Shown piece by piece: positions 1 through 6,075 of a stretch of 14,152 nt of DNA. Under the pieces are notes generated by a model, which saw only the letters and a program-made list of their open reading frames with translations, had not been told where the DNA came from and did no database searches. The position numbers were made by a program, and so were the translations under genes. This DNA is from an uncultured Flavobacteriales bacterium (GTDB lineage: Bacteria; Bacteroidota; Bacteroidia; CAIKAF01). Each line of letters opens with the position of its first letter. Position 1 is the stretch's first letter. The stretch covers positions 1-14,152 of the forward strand of contig CALEWF010000036.1 in NCBI GenBank assembly GCA_937925455.1, given 5' to 3'.

Positions 1-133
1 GGCTGTTCGTTACAAGTCCTCGGGGCTCAGCCACATAGGGCATCGGGGTAGCGGTGTCTTCGTGCCCTCAGCCCCGCTACCCCGTGCCCTGTGGGCTTCG
101 CCCCTGCGGGCTTTTCACTACCATCCGCAGCAG
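1..133 (-). repeat. GC-rich 133-bp interspersed repeat, copy 1 (may continue beyond the window start)
   Basis: These bases are the reverse complement of 5743-5875, aligned without gaps over 133 positions with four differences (positions 24, 30, 36 and 48 here). GC is 87 of 133 (65%), far above the surrounding AT-rich DNA. The copy is a long imperfect palindrome: CGGGGTAGCGG at 44-54 pairs perfectly with 74-84, and pairing continues outward with small bulges (38-42 with 85-89, 31-35 with 90-94, 22-26 with 100-104, 14-19 with 108-113). One frame is open across it, but all four differences between the copies change the residue there, so it is probably not coding. The element class is unknown; a MITE-like or REP-like sequence, or a structured RNA, are all possible. 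Confidence 0.85.
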
Positions 134-152
134 TCCGCCCCAGCGGGGCGGA
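134..152. repeat. Perfect GC-rich hairpin next to the 133-bp repeat
   Basis: TCCGCCCC at 134-141 and GGGGCGGA at 145-152 are perfect reverse complements around the triloop AGC. The hairpin abuts the 133-bp repeat on this side; copy 2 has no equivalent at the same boundary. No T-tract follows, so it is unlikely to be an intrinsic terminator. Its arms resemble the TCCGCC/GGCGGA arms in the short module at 371-412. Confidence 0.7.
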
Positions 153-158
153 TGAGTT

Positions 159-206
159 GATTTGAAGATGCGATGATTAGAAAATGAGTAGATTTGAAAA
201 TGTATT
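159..206. repeat. Degenerate 16-nt tandem repeat, three units
   Basis: Units at 159-174, 175-190 and 191-206 share the pattern GATTTGAARATG plus four variable bases: GATTTGAAGATGCGAT, GATTAGAAAATGAGTA, GATTTGAAAATGTATT. It is followed at 224-244 by AATT-led 7-mers. I see no coding or regulatory role. Confidence 0.7.
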
Positions 207-370
207 AATTGCATTGTATTCACAATTCGTAATTGATAATTGGGGTAGAGGACGTAGGTTGCAAACCATATTTACAATGCGTTTAGGTAGTAAATAGTGG
301 GCGGATGATGCATTGTAGCATACAGATTGCCTCCCCGCTAAAGGCGGGACGCAATAACGGTAATAAAATC

Positions 371-412
371 GGGGCAGCGGGTGAATCCGCCCCTACGAGG
401 CGGAGAAACACG
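371..412 (-). repeat. Short GC-rich repeat module, copy 1
   Basis: The reverse complement of this stretch begins CGTGTTTCTCCGCC and matches 5700-5740 with one single-base gap and three substitutions. It contains an inverted repeat, TCCGCC and GGCGGA around a 7-nt loop, and its 14-nt core is also each arm of the 36-bp palindrome at 14117-14152. At 5700-5875 the short module lies directly before the 133-bp module. Here, read on the minus strand, the same order holds but 237 nt separate the two. Confidence 0.75.
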
Positions 413-454
413 AGGCTGTCCTCCTCTAGATCAGTATAAATGGCAATTTGGGTT

Positions 455-1540
455 TTATTTTTGAGCAAATCGAGTTAGCACAAGCCCCACACCGGCAAAA
501 AGAAAATTTGGAAACCATACAGCCAGCCAAGGATCCATTATTCCATTTAGGGCAAATGTGGTAGTAACCCGCATAAGAAAAATATAGGTGAATGCCATAG
601 CAACCCCCATAGCTAAATGAAACCCAATACCCCCACGCACTTTACGACTGGCAATGGGTACAGCTAATAACGTTAGAATAATCGTTGAAAACGGATTAGC
701 ATTGCGATTATGTTTTTCAATTAAATAATGGTTAATATACTCAGACCCCTTGATACGTTCTTCTTTAATGTATGCATTTAACTCTCGGTTACTCATCATT
801 TCCATTTTTTTTAAGTCATGTTTGAAAAATGAGGGTGTAAATGCAAAGTTGGTATCCATTAGTTGCCCCCTACGGACCTTTTCATTCATTCCATCAAAGG
901 TTCTAATGATGTAATCATGCAATTGCCATCCGCCGGTAATGCTATCAAAAACAATATGTTGAGCCATGATTTTTAGTACTAGTTTTTCCTGTTCCATTTT
1001 TTCATACGAAAATTTGGAGGCACGGTTGGCTCTAACATCATAACGTTCCACAAAGACAAACTCTCCCTTACTCAGTTGACGATGAAAGTTGGGAGAAGTT
1101 TCAGACCCTCTCCCAAAATATTTTTTCTCGAATTTTATTCTTATTTCGTTTGAACGAGGTAATACATAATTGGTCAGTGCCCAACTGATACTTGCAATGA
1201 GTGTAGCAGAAATTAAAAATGGAACCAACAAACGCCAATAACTGATTCCCGTTGCCAAAATAGAAATGATTTCTAGCCGGCTGGCCATGCGGGATGTAAA
1301 GAAAATAACGGAAATAAATACAAACAACGGACTAAATAAATTTCCAAAAAACGGAATGAAGTTAAGATAATAATCTATGATGATTTCTTTTATACTTGGT
1401 GCAAAGCCGGGGCGGCCAATAAATCCGTCGAGCTTTTCAGAAATGTCAAAAACAATTGTGAGTGCTAATATCAGGGTAATGGCTACAAAAAATGTAACCA
1501 AAAATTTACCCATAATATAGCGGTCAATTCTTTTAAACAT
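455..1540 (-). CDS. LptF/LptG family permease (YjgP/YjgQ)
   Basis: A 361-residue inner-membrane protein of the LptF/LptG family, which forms the transmembrane part of the LptBFGC transporter that extracts lipopolysaccharide and passes it to the periplasmic bridge. Hydrophobic segments lie near residues 12-33, 60-82 and 100-122, followed by a long soluble stretch (about 125-275, the periplasmic jelly-roll of the family) and three more membrane segments near 285-300, 310-330 and 340-357. This 3+3 arrangement and the length fit the family. Whether it is the F or the G paralogue cannot be read from one gene, so no symbol is given. Its ATG overlaps the tgt stop codon by one base, so the two are very likely co-transcribed and translationally coupled. 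Confidence 0.93.
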   Translation of the reverse strand: MFKRIDRYIMGKFLVTFFVAITLILALTIVFDISEKLDGFIGRPGFAPSIKEIIIDYYLNFIPFFGNLFSPLFVFISVIFFTSRMASRLEIISILATGISYWRLLVPFLISATLIASISWALTNYVLPRSNEIRIKFEKKYFGRGSETSPNFHRQLSKGEFVFVERYDVRANRASKFSYEKMEQEKLVLKIMAQHIVFDSITGGWQLHDYIIRTFDGMNEKVRRGQLMDTNFAFTPSFFKHDLKKMEMMSNRELNAYIKEERIKGSEYINHYLIEKHNRNANPFSTIILTLLAVPIASRKVRGGIGFHLAMGVAMAFTYIFLMRVTTTFALNGIMDPWLAVWFPNFLFAGVGLVLTRFAQK

Positions 1541-2682
1541 TAAAGCCGAGTCGTTACTTTTTTTACCATACTATTTTTCCAGCTTGTAAAATGGCCTGCT
1601 AAAATATGTTTTCGAGCTTCTTTTACCAGCCAAAGATAAAATCCTAAATTATGAATGCTTGCTATTTGCGAAGCCAACCGCTCGTTTACCATAAATAAGT
1701 GCCTCAGGTAAGCTTTGGAATATTCTTTATCTACAAATAACTGGCTTTCATCGTCCAGGGGTGAAAAATCGTCTTCCCACTTTTTGTTTTTCATGTTCAT
1801 AATCCCGTTACGAGTAAATAGCATTCCGTTACGACCATTACGGGTTGGCATTACGCAGTCAAACATATCAACACCAAGGGCTATGCATTCCAGAATATTT
1901 TCAGGTGTTCCCACTCCCATGAGGTAGCGAGGCTTATCTTCCGGTAAAATATTACAAACTACTTCCGTCATTTCATACATTATTTCTGCCGGTTCGCCTA
2001 CAGATAATCCACCTATGGCGTTTCCGTCCATATTCATCGAAGCTGCAAATTCAGCCGATTGAATACGTAAATCTTTAAATGTGCTTCCTTGAACAATGGG
2101 AAACAAAGACTGATGATAGCCGTACGAGCATTCAGAGTGTGTATATGCATCTATACAACGTTTTAGCCAACGATGGGTTAATTCCATAGATTGATGAGCA
2201 TAGCGGTAATCGCTGGGGTAGGGGGGACATTCATCAAATGCCATCATAATGTCGCTCCCTATGGTTCGTTGGATGCCAATCACATTTTCCGGAGTAAATA
2301 AATGTTTGGAGCCATCTATATGCGATTTGAAATGAGCACCTTCTTCGGTAAGTTTTCGATTTTCATTGAGTGAAAATATTTGGTATCCGCCGCTATCCGT
2401 CAGAATGGGGCGTTCCCAATTTATAAACCGGTGCAAGCCTCCGGCTTTGTGAAGTATTTCAGTACCTGGACGCAAATACAGGTGATAGGTATTGCCTAAA
2501 ATAATTTGTGCCTGAATGTCATTTTTAAGCTCTCGTTGATGAACGGCCTTTACAGAACCTACCGTGCCAACAGGCATAAATATAGGCGTTTCAATAGCTC
2601 CATGAGCAGTTTGAAGTATGCCGGCTCTGGCTTTGCTTTGGGTATCTTTAGTTACGAGGGTATATGTGTTTTTTGTTTGCAT
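1540..2682 (-). CDS. tgt: Queuine/preQ1 tRNA-ribosyltransferase (tRNA-guanine transglycosylase)
   Basis: Exchanges guanine 34 of GUN-anticodon tRNAs for the queuosine precursor preQ1. The 380-residue length and motifs fit bacterial Tgt: LTDSGGYQ with D96, MAFDECPPY with D150, the GGLSVGE loop near 224-230, and DMFDCVMPTRNGRNG with D275 as the expected nucleophile. The family's zinc site normally uses CxCxxC plus a later His. Here the aligned stretch before YSKAYLRHLF reads ESQLFVDKE (312-320), so all three Cys positions are occupied by other residues (S313, L315, D318), while the His (H344 in IHNLGFY) remains. The fold is otherwise complete, so I expect an active enzyme with a metal-independent or altered structural site, possibly a Bacteroidota-wide variant. 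It lies upstream of the LptF/G permease in one operon. Confidence 0.95.
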   Translation of the reverse strand: MQTKNTYTLVTKDTQSKARAGILQTAHGAIETPIFMPVGTVGSVKAVHQRELKNDIQAQIILGNTYHLYLRPGTEILHKAGGLHRFINWERPILTDSGGYQIFSLNENRKLTEEGAHFKSHIDGSKHLFTPENVIGIQRTIGSDIMMAFDECPPYPSDYRYAHQSMELTHRWLKRCIDAYTHSECSYGYHQSLFPIVQGSTFKDLRIQSAEFAASMNMDGNAIGGLSVGEPAEIMYEMTEVVCNILPEDKPRYLMGVGTPENILECIALGVDMFDCVMPTRNGRNGMLFTRNGIMNMKNKKWEDDFSPLDDESQLFVDKEYSKAYLRHLFMVNERLASQIASIHNLGFYLWLVKEARKHILAGHFTSWKNSMVKKVTTRL

Positions 2683-2714
2683 AGCGAATTACAAAAGTCT
2701 GAAAATAATCTAAG

Positions 2715-2733
2715 TATTCTTATTCTAAGAATA
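2715..2733. promoter_or_regulatory. Inverted repeat in the tgt/glycosyltransferase divergent spacer
   Basis: TATTCTTA (2715-2722) and TAAGAATA (2726-2733) are perfect 8-nt reverse complements separated by TTC. The site sits in the 90-bp spacer between divergent genes, where an operator could act on both. The sequence is AT-rich, so a chance occurrence is quite possible, and no regulator is identifiable. Confidence 0.25.
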
Positions 2734-2772
2734 ATTCATCATACTTCCTGTAAATATTCGTTAATTTGGCTC

Positions 2773-3870
2773 ATGGCATGGCCTTATGAAATATTATTCA
2801 TTTTCTTATTAGGTATAGTGAGTTTTGAGCTATTACTTGTTTTTATGCTTCGGCACTGGCCTGCCCAATCTGAAATAGATTCATCAGCTATTAAACCTAC
2901 CATTTCAGTGGTGGTATGTTCGCACAACGATGCAGCTGAGCTGAAAAAAAATCTACCGTTATTGCTTCATCAAAACTATGAATTATTCGAAGTAATTGTG
3001 GTTGACGATCATTCAGAAGACGAAACAGAAGTCTGGCTGAATACAATATCTTCTGATAAACTTCGAGTAATTACGTTGCGTAATGCCAAAAAGGCAGGGA
3101 AAAGTCATGCCTTGGCTGCCGGCTTACGGGTGGCAACGGGAGAGTGGGTGGTTTTAACCGATGCTGATTGTTCGGTGCAAAGTAAGGATTGGTTGCAGCA
3201 TTTGTCGTGTTATTTAACCAATCAATACATTGGTTATGTAGGTTATGGACCTCATCTAAAACTTACCGGATTATTAAATAAACTAATTCGCTTTGATACG
3301 GCACAAATTGCTTCATTATATCTATCGTCGGCTGCCGGAGGCTTTCCGTACATGGGTGTAGGGCGAAACATGGGTTGGCACCGGTCGGTGCTACCTCAGG
3401 TAATAGATGCTTTGGAAAAATTGCCTACTACCTCTGGCGATGATGATTGGGTGTTACAGCAAGTACGAAATAATGGAAAAATTCGTGCTATTGCTGATCC
3501 ACGTACATTTGTATATTCTTTCCCAAAAACATCGCTTTATAGCTGGTTTCATCAAAAAATCCGCCATCATTCCACCGGTTGGAATTATACTTGGAAAGAC
3601 AAAATTGGGTTAGCAGCCTGGTACATGTGCCGAATGTTTTTTTATCTTCTTTTGATTGTGTGTTTGATAATGGGAACATCCCCTTTTTTAATCATAGCAG
3701 TTTTTTTTATTCGAGCGGTTGTTGTATGGGGATGGATGGCTATGCGTTTTAACAAACTGTTAGAAAAAGACCTGATTTTATACATTCCGCTGCTGGAGAT
3801 TATTCATATTTTCGTGGTATCGGTTTTTAGCCTGAAGTCAATAGGAAAAACCAGCCAATCATGGAAATAA
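2773..3870 (+). CDS. Membrane-associated family 2 glycosyltransferase
   Basis: A 365-residue GT-A fold glycosyltransferase, predicted to add sugars from nucleotide donors at the cytoplasmic membrane face. An N-terminal membrane segment (about residues 5-25) precedes the GT2 domain, which shows VVDDHS (D78, D79), the metal-binding DxD as DADC (130-133), the acidic SGDDDW (221-226) and a QxxR motif, QKIRHHSTGW (Q261, R264, W270), resembling the QxxRW of processive enzymes. At least two more membrane segments follow near 290-335. The frame is open upstream to 2506 but that part is antisense to tgt, so I take the ATG at 2773 just before MAWPYEI. The stop overlaps the sigma-factor gene by 10 nt. 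Acceptor and product are unknown; it may contribute to an envelope glycan or glycolipid. Confidence 0.85.
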   Translation: MAWPYEILFIFLLGIVSFELLLVFMLRHWPAQSEIDSSAIKPTISVVVCSHNDAAELKKNLPLLLHQNYELFEVIVVDDHSEDETEVWLNTISSDKLRVITLRNAKKAGKSHALAAGLRVATGEWVVLTDADCSVQSKDWLQHLSCYLTNQYIGYVGYGPHLKLTGLLNKLIRFDTAQIASLYLSSAAGGFPYMGVGRNMGWHRSVLPQVIDALEKLPTTSGDDDWVLQQVRNNGKIRAIADPRTFVYSFPKTSLYSWFHQKIRHHSTGWNYTWKDKIGLAAWYMCRMFFYLLLIVCLIMGTSPFLIIAVFFIRAVVVWGWMAMRFNKLLEKDLILYIPLLEIIHIFVVSVFSLKSIGKTSQSWK

Positions 3871-4469
3871 ATAATCCGTTATCAGATAAAGCCCGTTCAG
3901 ACCATGAACTGGTAAAGCGAGCTGTAGAGCTTGGTGATCAATCAGCTTATGCAGAATTGTTAGGCAGGTATCGTGATTCTATCTATTTTATGTTTGTGAA
4001 GATGGTTGGGAATAAAGATGATGCAGAAGATTTAACCATAGAAACGTTTGGTAAAGCGTTTAAAAGCTTGCCTTTTTATCAACCCAACTTTGCGTTTAGT
4101 ACATGGTTATATCGCATTGCTACTAATAATGGGATTGATTTTTTGCGAAGAAAAAAATTAAATACTTATTCCATTGATAATGTAATAATGGGTAAAGATG
4201 GAGACGAAATGACAGTGGATATTCGCAGTCAAGCCCCCGATCCTGAGGAAGAGATGATTCGAGAGCAAAAAAAGGAAGTGTTGCGTCAATTTGTTGAAAA
4301 ACTAAAACCCCGTTATCGCCGCCTTATTGAGCTGAGATATTACGAAGATTTATCGTATGAAGAAATTGCAGAACGATTAAATCTTCCCTTAGGTACTGTT
4401 AAAGCACAATTATTTCGTGCTAAAGATTTGCTGTATCATATAGTTAAGAAAACCCGTGGCAATATTTAA
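3861..4469 (+). CDS. RNA polymerase sigma factor, sigma-70 family, ECF type
   Basis: A 202-residue two-domain sigma factor. Region 2 covers about residues 15-100 with DDAEDLTIETFGKAF and the -10-recognising FSTWLYRIATNNGIDFLRRKK. An acidic linker (PDPEEEMIREQKKEV) leads to region 4 (about 142-195), with the helix-turn-helix YEDLSYEEIAERLNLPLGTVKAQLFRAK. Regions 1 and 3 are missing, as in extracytoplasmic-function sigmas. ECF sigmas are usually held by a membrane anti-sigma encoded next door; none is present here, since the neighbours are a glycosyltransferase (10-nt overlap upstream) and rsmG (4 nt downstream). The regulon cannot be read from the sequence. Its tight embedding in a housekeeping-like operon suggests constitutive expression with control elsewhere. 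Confidence 0.93.
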   Translation: MEINNPLSDKARSDHELVKRAVELGDQSAYAELLGRYRDSIYFMFVKMVGNKDDAEDLTIETFGKAFKSLPFYQPNFAFSTWLYRIATNNGIDFLRRKKLNTYSIDNVIMGKDGDEMTVDIRSQAPDPEEEMIREQKKEVLRQFVEKLKPRYRRLIELRYYEDLSYEEIAERLNLPLGTVKAQLFRAKDLLYHIVKKTRGNI

Positions 4470-4473
4470 GCCC

Positions 4474-5094
4474 ATGGAACTGATTCGTAAATATTTTCCT
4501 GAATTTACATCGCATCAGCTACAACAGTTTGTACTTGCTAAAGAAGCATATCAGCAATGGAATGAACGTATAAACGTGATTTCTAGAAAAGATATTGAAA
4601 ACATCGAAGATCGTCACTTTTTACATTCTCTGGCCATAGCCAACGTGGTGAAATTTACACCTGGCACACGTATTCATGACGTGGGAACCGGGGGCGGATT
4701 CCCTGGTATTCCATTAGCTATTGCCTTTCCGCAATGTGATTTTTTGCTGATTGATTCCATTGGAAAGAAATTAAAAGTGGTGGAAGAAGTGGCTGTAGCC
4801 TGTGGGCTTACTAATGTAAAAACTTTGCACAGTCGTGCTGAGCAGGTGAATCAAACCTGTGATTTTGTTACCGGAAGGGCTGTTGAAACCATTGCTGAAT
4901 TTTACGGGCATGTATCACACATGCTGAAAAAAGGCGGAAATAGCTCGCTTCCTAACGGAATACTTTATCTCAAAGGCGGCGATATTTCTGAAGAAGTAAA
5001 AATATTAGGAAAACCTGTCAAAGAATTTCCTATTTCAAATTTCTTTAATGAAGCGTTTTTTGAAACAAAAAAAGTAATTTACATACCTTATTGA
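4474..5094 (+). CDS. rsmG: 16S rRNA (guanine-527 N7)-methyltransferase
   Basis: Methylates N7 of G527 in 16S rRNA using S-adenosylmethionine. Evidence is the Rossmann motif HDVGTGGGFPGIPLAI (SAM-binding glycines about 71-77), the conserved INVISRKDIENI near the N-terminus, SRAEQ (120-124), the GRAV motif (134-137) and LYLKGG near 165-169. I choose the ATG at 4474, giving 206 residues starting MELIRKYFPE, the usual RsmG length. An in-frame GTG at 4456 would add six residues and overlap the sigma-factor gene. The ATG start leaves 4 nt after the sigma stop. It is followed after 6 nt by the hexapeptide-repeat gene, so it belongs to the same operon. Confidence 0.95.
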   Translation: MELIRKYFPEFTSHQLQQFVLAKEAYQQWNERINVISRKDIENIEDRHFLHSLAIANVVKFTPGTRIHDVGTGGGFPGIPLAIAFPQCDFLLIDSIGKKLKVVEEVAVACGLTNVKTLHSRAEQVNQTCDFVTGRAVETIAEFYGHVSHMLKKGGNSSLPNGILYLKGGDISEEVKILGKPVKEFPISNFFNEAFFETKKVIYIPY

Positions 5095-5100
5095 TATGAT

Positions 5101-5613
5101 ATGGCTATTATTCGAACAGTGTTAGGTAAAACCCCGGTATTTGGAAAAGATTGCTGGTTGGCAGAAACTGCTGTTGTTACCGGCGATGTGATTTGCGGCG
5201 ATGAATGTACTTTTTGGTACAATGCAGTTATTCGAGGGGATGTACATTTTATTCGGATGGGCAATCGGGTAAATATTCAGGATAATGCAACGGTGCATTG
5301 CACCTATGAAAAAGCCCCTACTACCATTGGCAATAACGTTTCTATTGCACACAATGCCATTGTGCATGGATGTACTATACATGATAACGTGTTGATTGGT
5401 ATGGGAGCAATTGTGATGGACCATGCGGTGATTCATTCCGGTTCCATCATCGCTGCAGGCGCGGTGGTACTAGAAAACACGATTGTAGAGTCAGGTTGTA
5501 TTTATGCAGGTTCGCCGGCTAAAAAAATAAAATCGGTGGATGAAAAACATGTAAAAGATTTGATTGAACGCATCGCTCTGAATTATGTAAAGTATGCCGC
5601 ATGGTATCAATAA
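5101..5613 (+). CDS. Gamma carbonic anhydrase-like left-handed beta-helix protein (YrdA/PaaY type)
   Basis: A 170-residue hexapeptide-repeat protein expected to form a trimeric left-handed beta helix. Hexapeptide-like turns run from about residue 20 to 140 (for example VVTGDV, VIRGDV, TTIGNN, VLIGMG, SIIAAG), ending in the conserved YAGSPAKKIK and a C-terminal helix. Three histidines occupy the usual metal-ligand places: H66 (TVHC), and H84 and H89 (IAHNAIVHG), the last pair spaced five residues apart as in the archaeal Cam enzyme. Family members may bind zinc and hydrate CO2, but many lack demonstrated activity, so the biochemical role is uncertain. It is the last gene of the four-gene unit, 6 nt after rsmG. 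Confidence 0.9.
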   Translation: MAIIRTVLGKTPVFGKDCWLAETAVVTGDVICGDECTFWYNAVIRGDVHFIRMGNRVNIQDNATVHCTYEKAPTTIGNNVSIAHNAIVHGCTIHDNVLIGMGAIVMDHAVIHSGSIIAAGAVVLENTIVESGCIYAGSPAKKIKSVDEKHVKDLIERIALNYVKYAAWYQ

Positions 5614-5699
5614 GCTATTAAATAGGTTTAAAAATTTTGTTACTAAATTGCTGTTATCCCAAAATTGTTTTAAGAATATTTTTATTCGGGGAGAAGCTG

Positions 5700-5740
5700 C
5701 GTGTTTCTCCGCCTCGTAGGGCGGATTCACCTGCTGTTCC
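5700..5740 (+). repeat. Short GC-rich repeat module, copy 2
   Basis: Begins CGTGTTTCTCCGCC and matches the reverse complement of 371-412 with one gap and three substitutions. Only two bases separate it from the 133-bp module that follows, so here the two modules form one composite element of about 176 bp (5700-5875). Confidence 0.8.
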
Positions 5741-5742
5741 AT

Positions 5743-5875
5743 CTGCTGCGGATGGTAGTGAAAAGCCCGCAGGGGCGAAGCCCACAGGGCACGGGGTAGC
5801 GGGGCTGAGGGCACGAAGACACCGCTAACCCGATGCCCTGTGTGGATGAGCTCCGAGGACTTGTAACGAACAGCC
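5743..5875 (+). repeat. GC-rich 133-bp interspersed repeat, copy 2
   Basis: Reverse-complement partner of 1-133 with four substitutions and no gaps. Relative to copy 1, two substitutions fall in the predicted stem (a G-C pair becoming A-C, and another becoming T-C) and neither is compensated, so this copy folds less well and may be decaying. The right boundary shown is forced by the start of the window in copy 1, and the true repeat may extend further. Confidence 0.85.
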
Positions 5876-5878
5876 GCA

Positions 5879-5961
5879 TAAAGCAGCCTGATATCAATCA
5901 ATATACCCTAACGACAATTTTGGGATTATACTTTTGTTTTTAGAATATTGTGGCTGCTTTA
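5879..5961. repeat. Perfect 10-nt inverted repeat around a 63-nt AT-rich segment
   Basis: TAAAGCAGCC (5879-5888) and GGCTGCTTTA (5952-5961) are exact reverse complements. The left arm begins three bases after the 133-bp repeat ends. The arms could be the ends of a tiny degenerate insertion or a long-loop stem, and no gene lies inside. Confidence 0.4.
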
Positions 5962-6047
5962 CACAGAAATAAATATTAGCAAGCTAAATTCTGGATAATT
6001 TGGTGTTATAGAAAGGAATTGGCATAATAAGTTTCAAGAGAAAATGC

Positions 6048-6055
6048 TATTTTTG
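6048..6055 (+). promoter_or_regulatory. Candidate Bacteroidota -7 element upstream of the E2 gene
   Basis: TATTTTTG matches the Bacteroidota -7 consensus TAnnTTTG and lies 20 nt before the E2 start codon. No clear -33 TTTG is seen at the usual spacing, so support rests on one half of the promoter in AT-rich DNA. Confidence 0.35.
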
Positions 6056-6075
6056 GCATTCTAAAAAACAGTATC

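Larger units (their letters stand above)
1..454. other. Gene-free, repeat-rich intergenic region at the window start
   Basis: No credible gene is visible. In order the stretch holds the 133-bp repeat (1-133), a perfect 8-bp-stem hairpin (134-152), three 16-nt tandem units (159-206), a 7-nt period (AATTCGT, AATTGAT, AATTGGG at 224-244), a compound hairpin (ATTGC at 326-330 with GCAAT at 351-355, and CCCGC at 334-338 with GCGGG at 344-348), and the short GC-rich module at 371-412. A small minus-strand open frame at 283-468 runs through these repeats and into the permease gene, and I do not believe it is a gene. Confidence 0.75.
5614..6075. other. Gene-free spacer carrying the composite repeat
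   Basis: This 462-bp gap between the hexapeptide protein and the E2 gene holds the short GC-rich module (5700-5740), the 133-bp module (5743-5875), and then AT-rich DNA. In the AT-rich part a perfect 10-nt inverted repeat, TAAAGCAGCC at 5879-5888 and GGCTGCTTTA at 5952-5961, encloses 63 nt that include a TACTTTTG match to the -7 consensus (5929-5936). A plus-strand frame (5637-5828) and a minus-strand frame (5491-5901) are open through the repeat but look spurious. Confidence 0.7.

Noticed and set aside
1..412. CRISPR-like or integron-like array at the left end
   Set aside because: The repeats are few, unequal in length and not separated by regular unique spacers; no cas or integrase gene is present.
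283..468. Minus-strand open frame of 61 codons at the end of the permease gene
   Set aside because: It runs through the GC-rich repeat module and overlaps the permease 3' end, with no domain or start signal.
2506..2772. Upstream extension of the glycosyltransferase frame
   Set aside because: Most of it is antisense to tgt and it encodes no domain. The ATG at 2773 leads directly into the N-terminal membrane segment.
5637..5828. Plus-strand open frame of 63 codons through the composite repeat
   Set aside because: Low-complexity Pro/Arg/Ala-rich translation confined to the GC-rich element; no family resemblance.
5491..5901. Minus-strand open frame of 136 codons over the repeat and the carbonic-anhydrase-like gene
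   Set aside because: About 120 nt are antisense to a well-supported gene and the rest is the repeat. The frame's four differences from copy 1 are all amino-acid changing.
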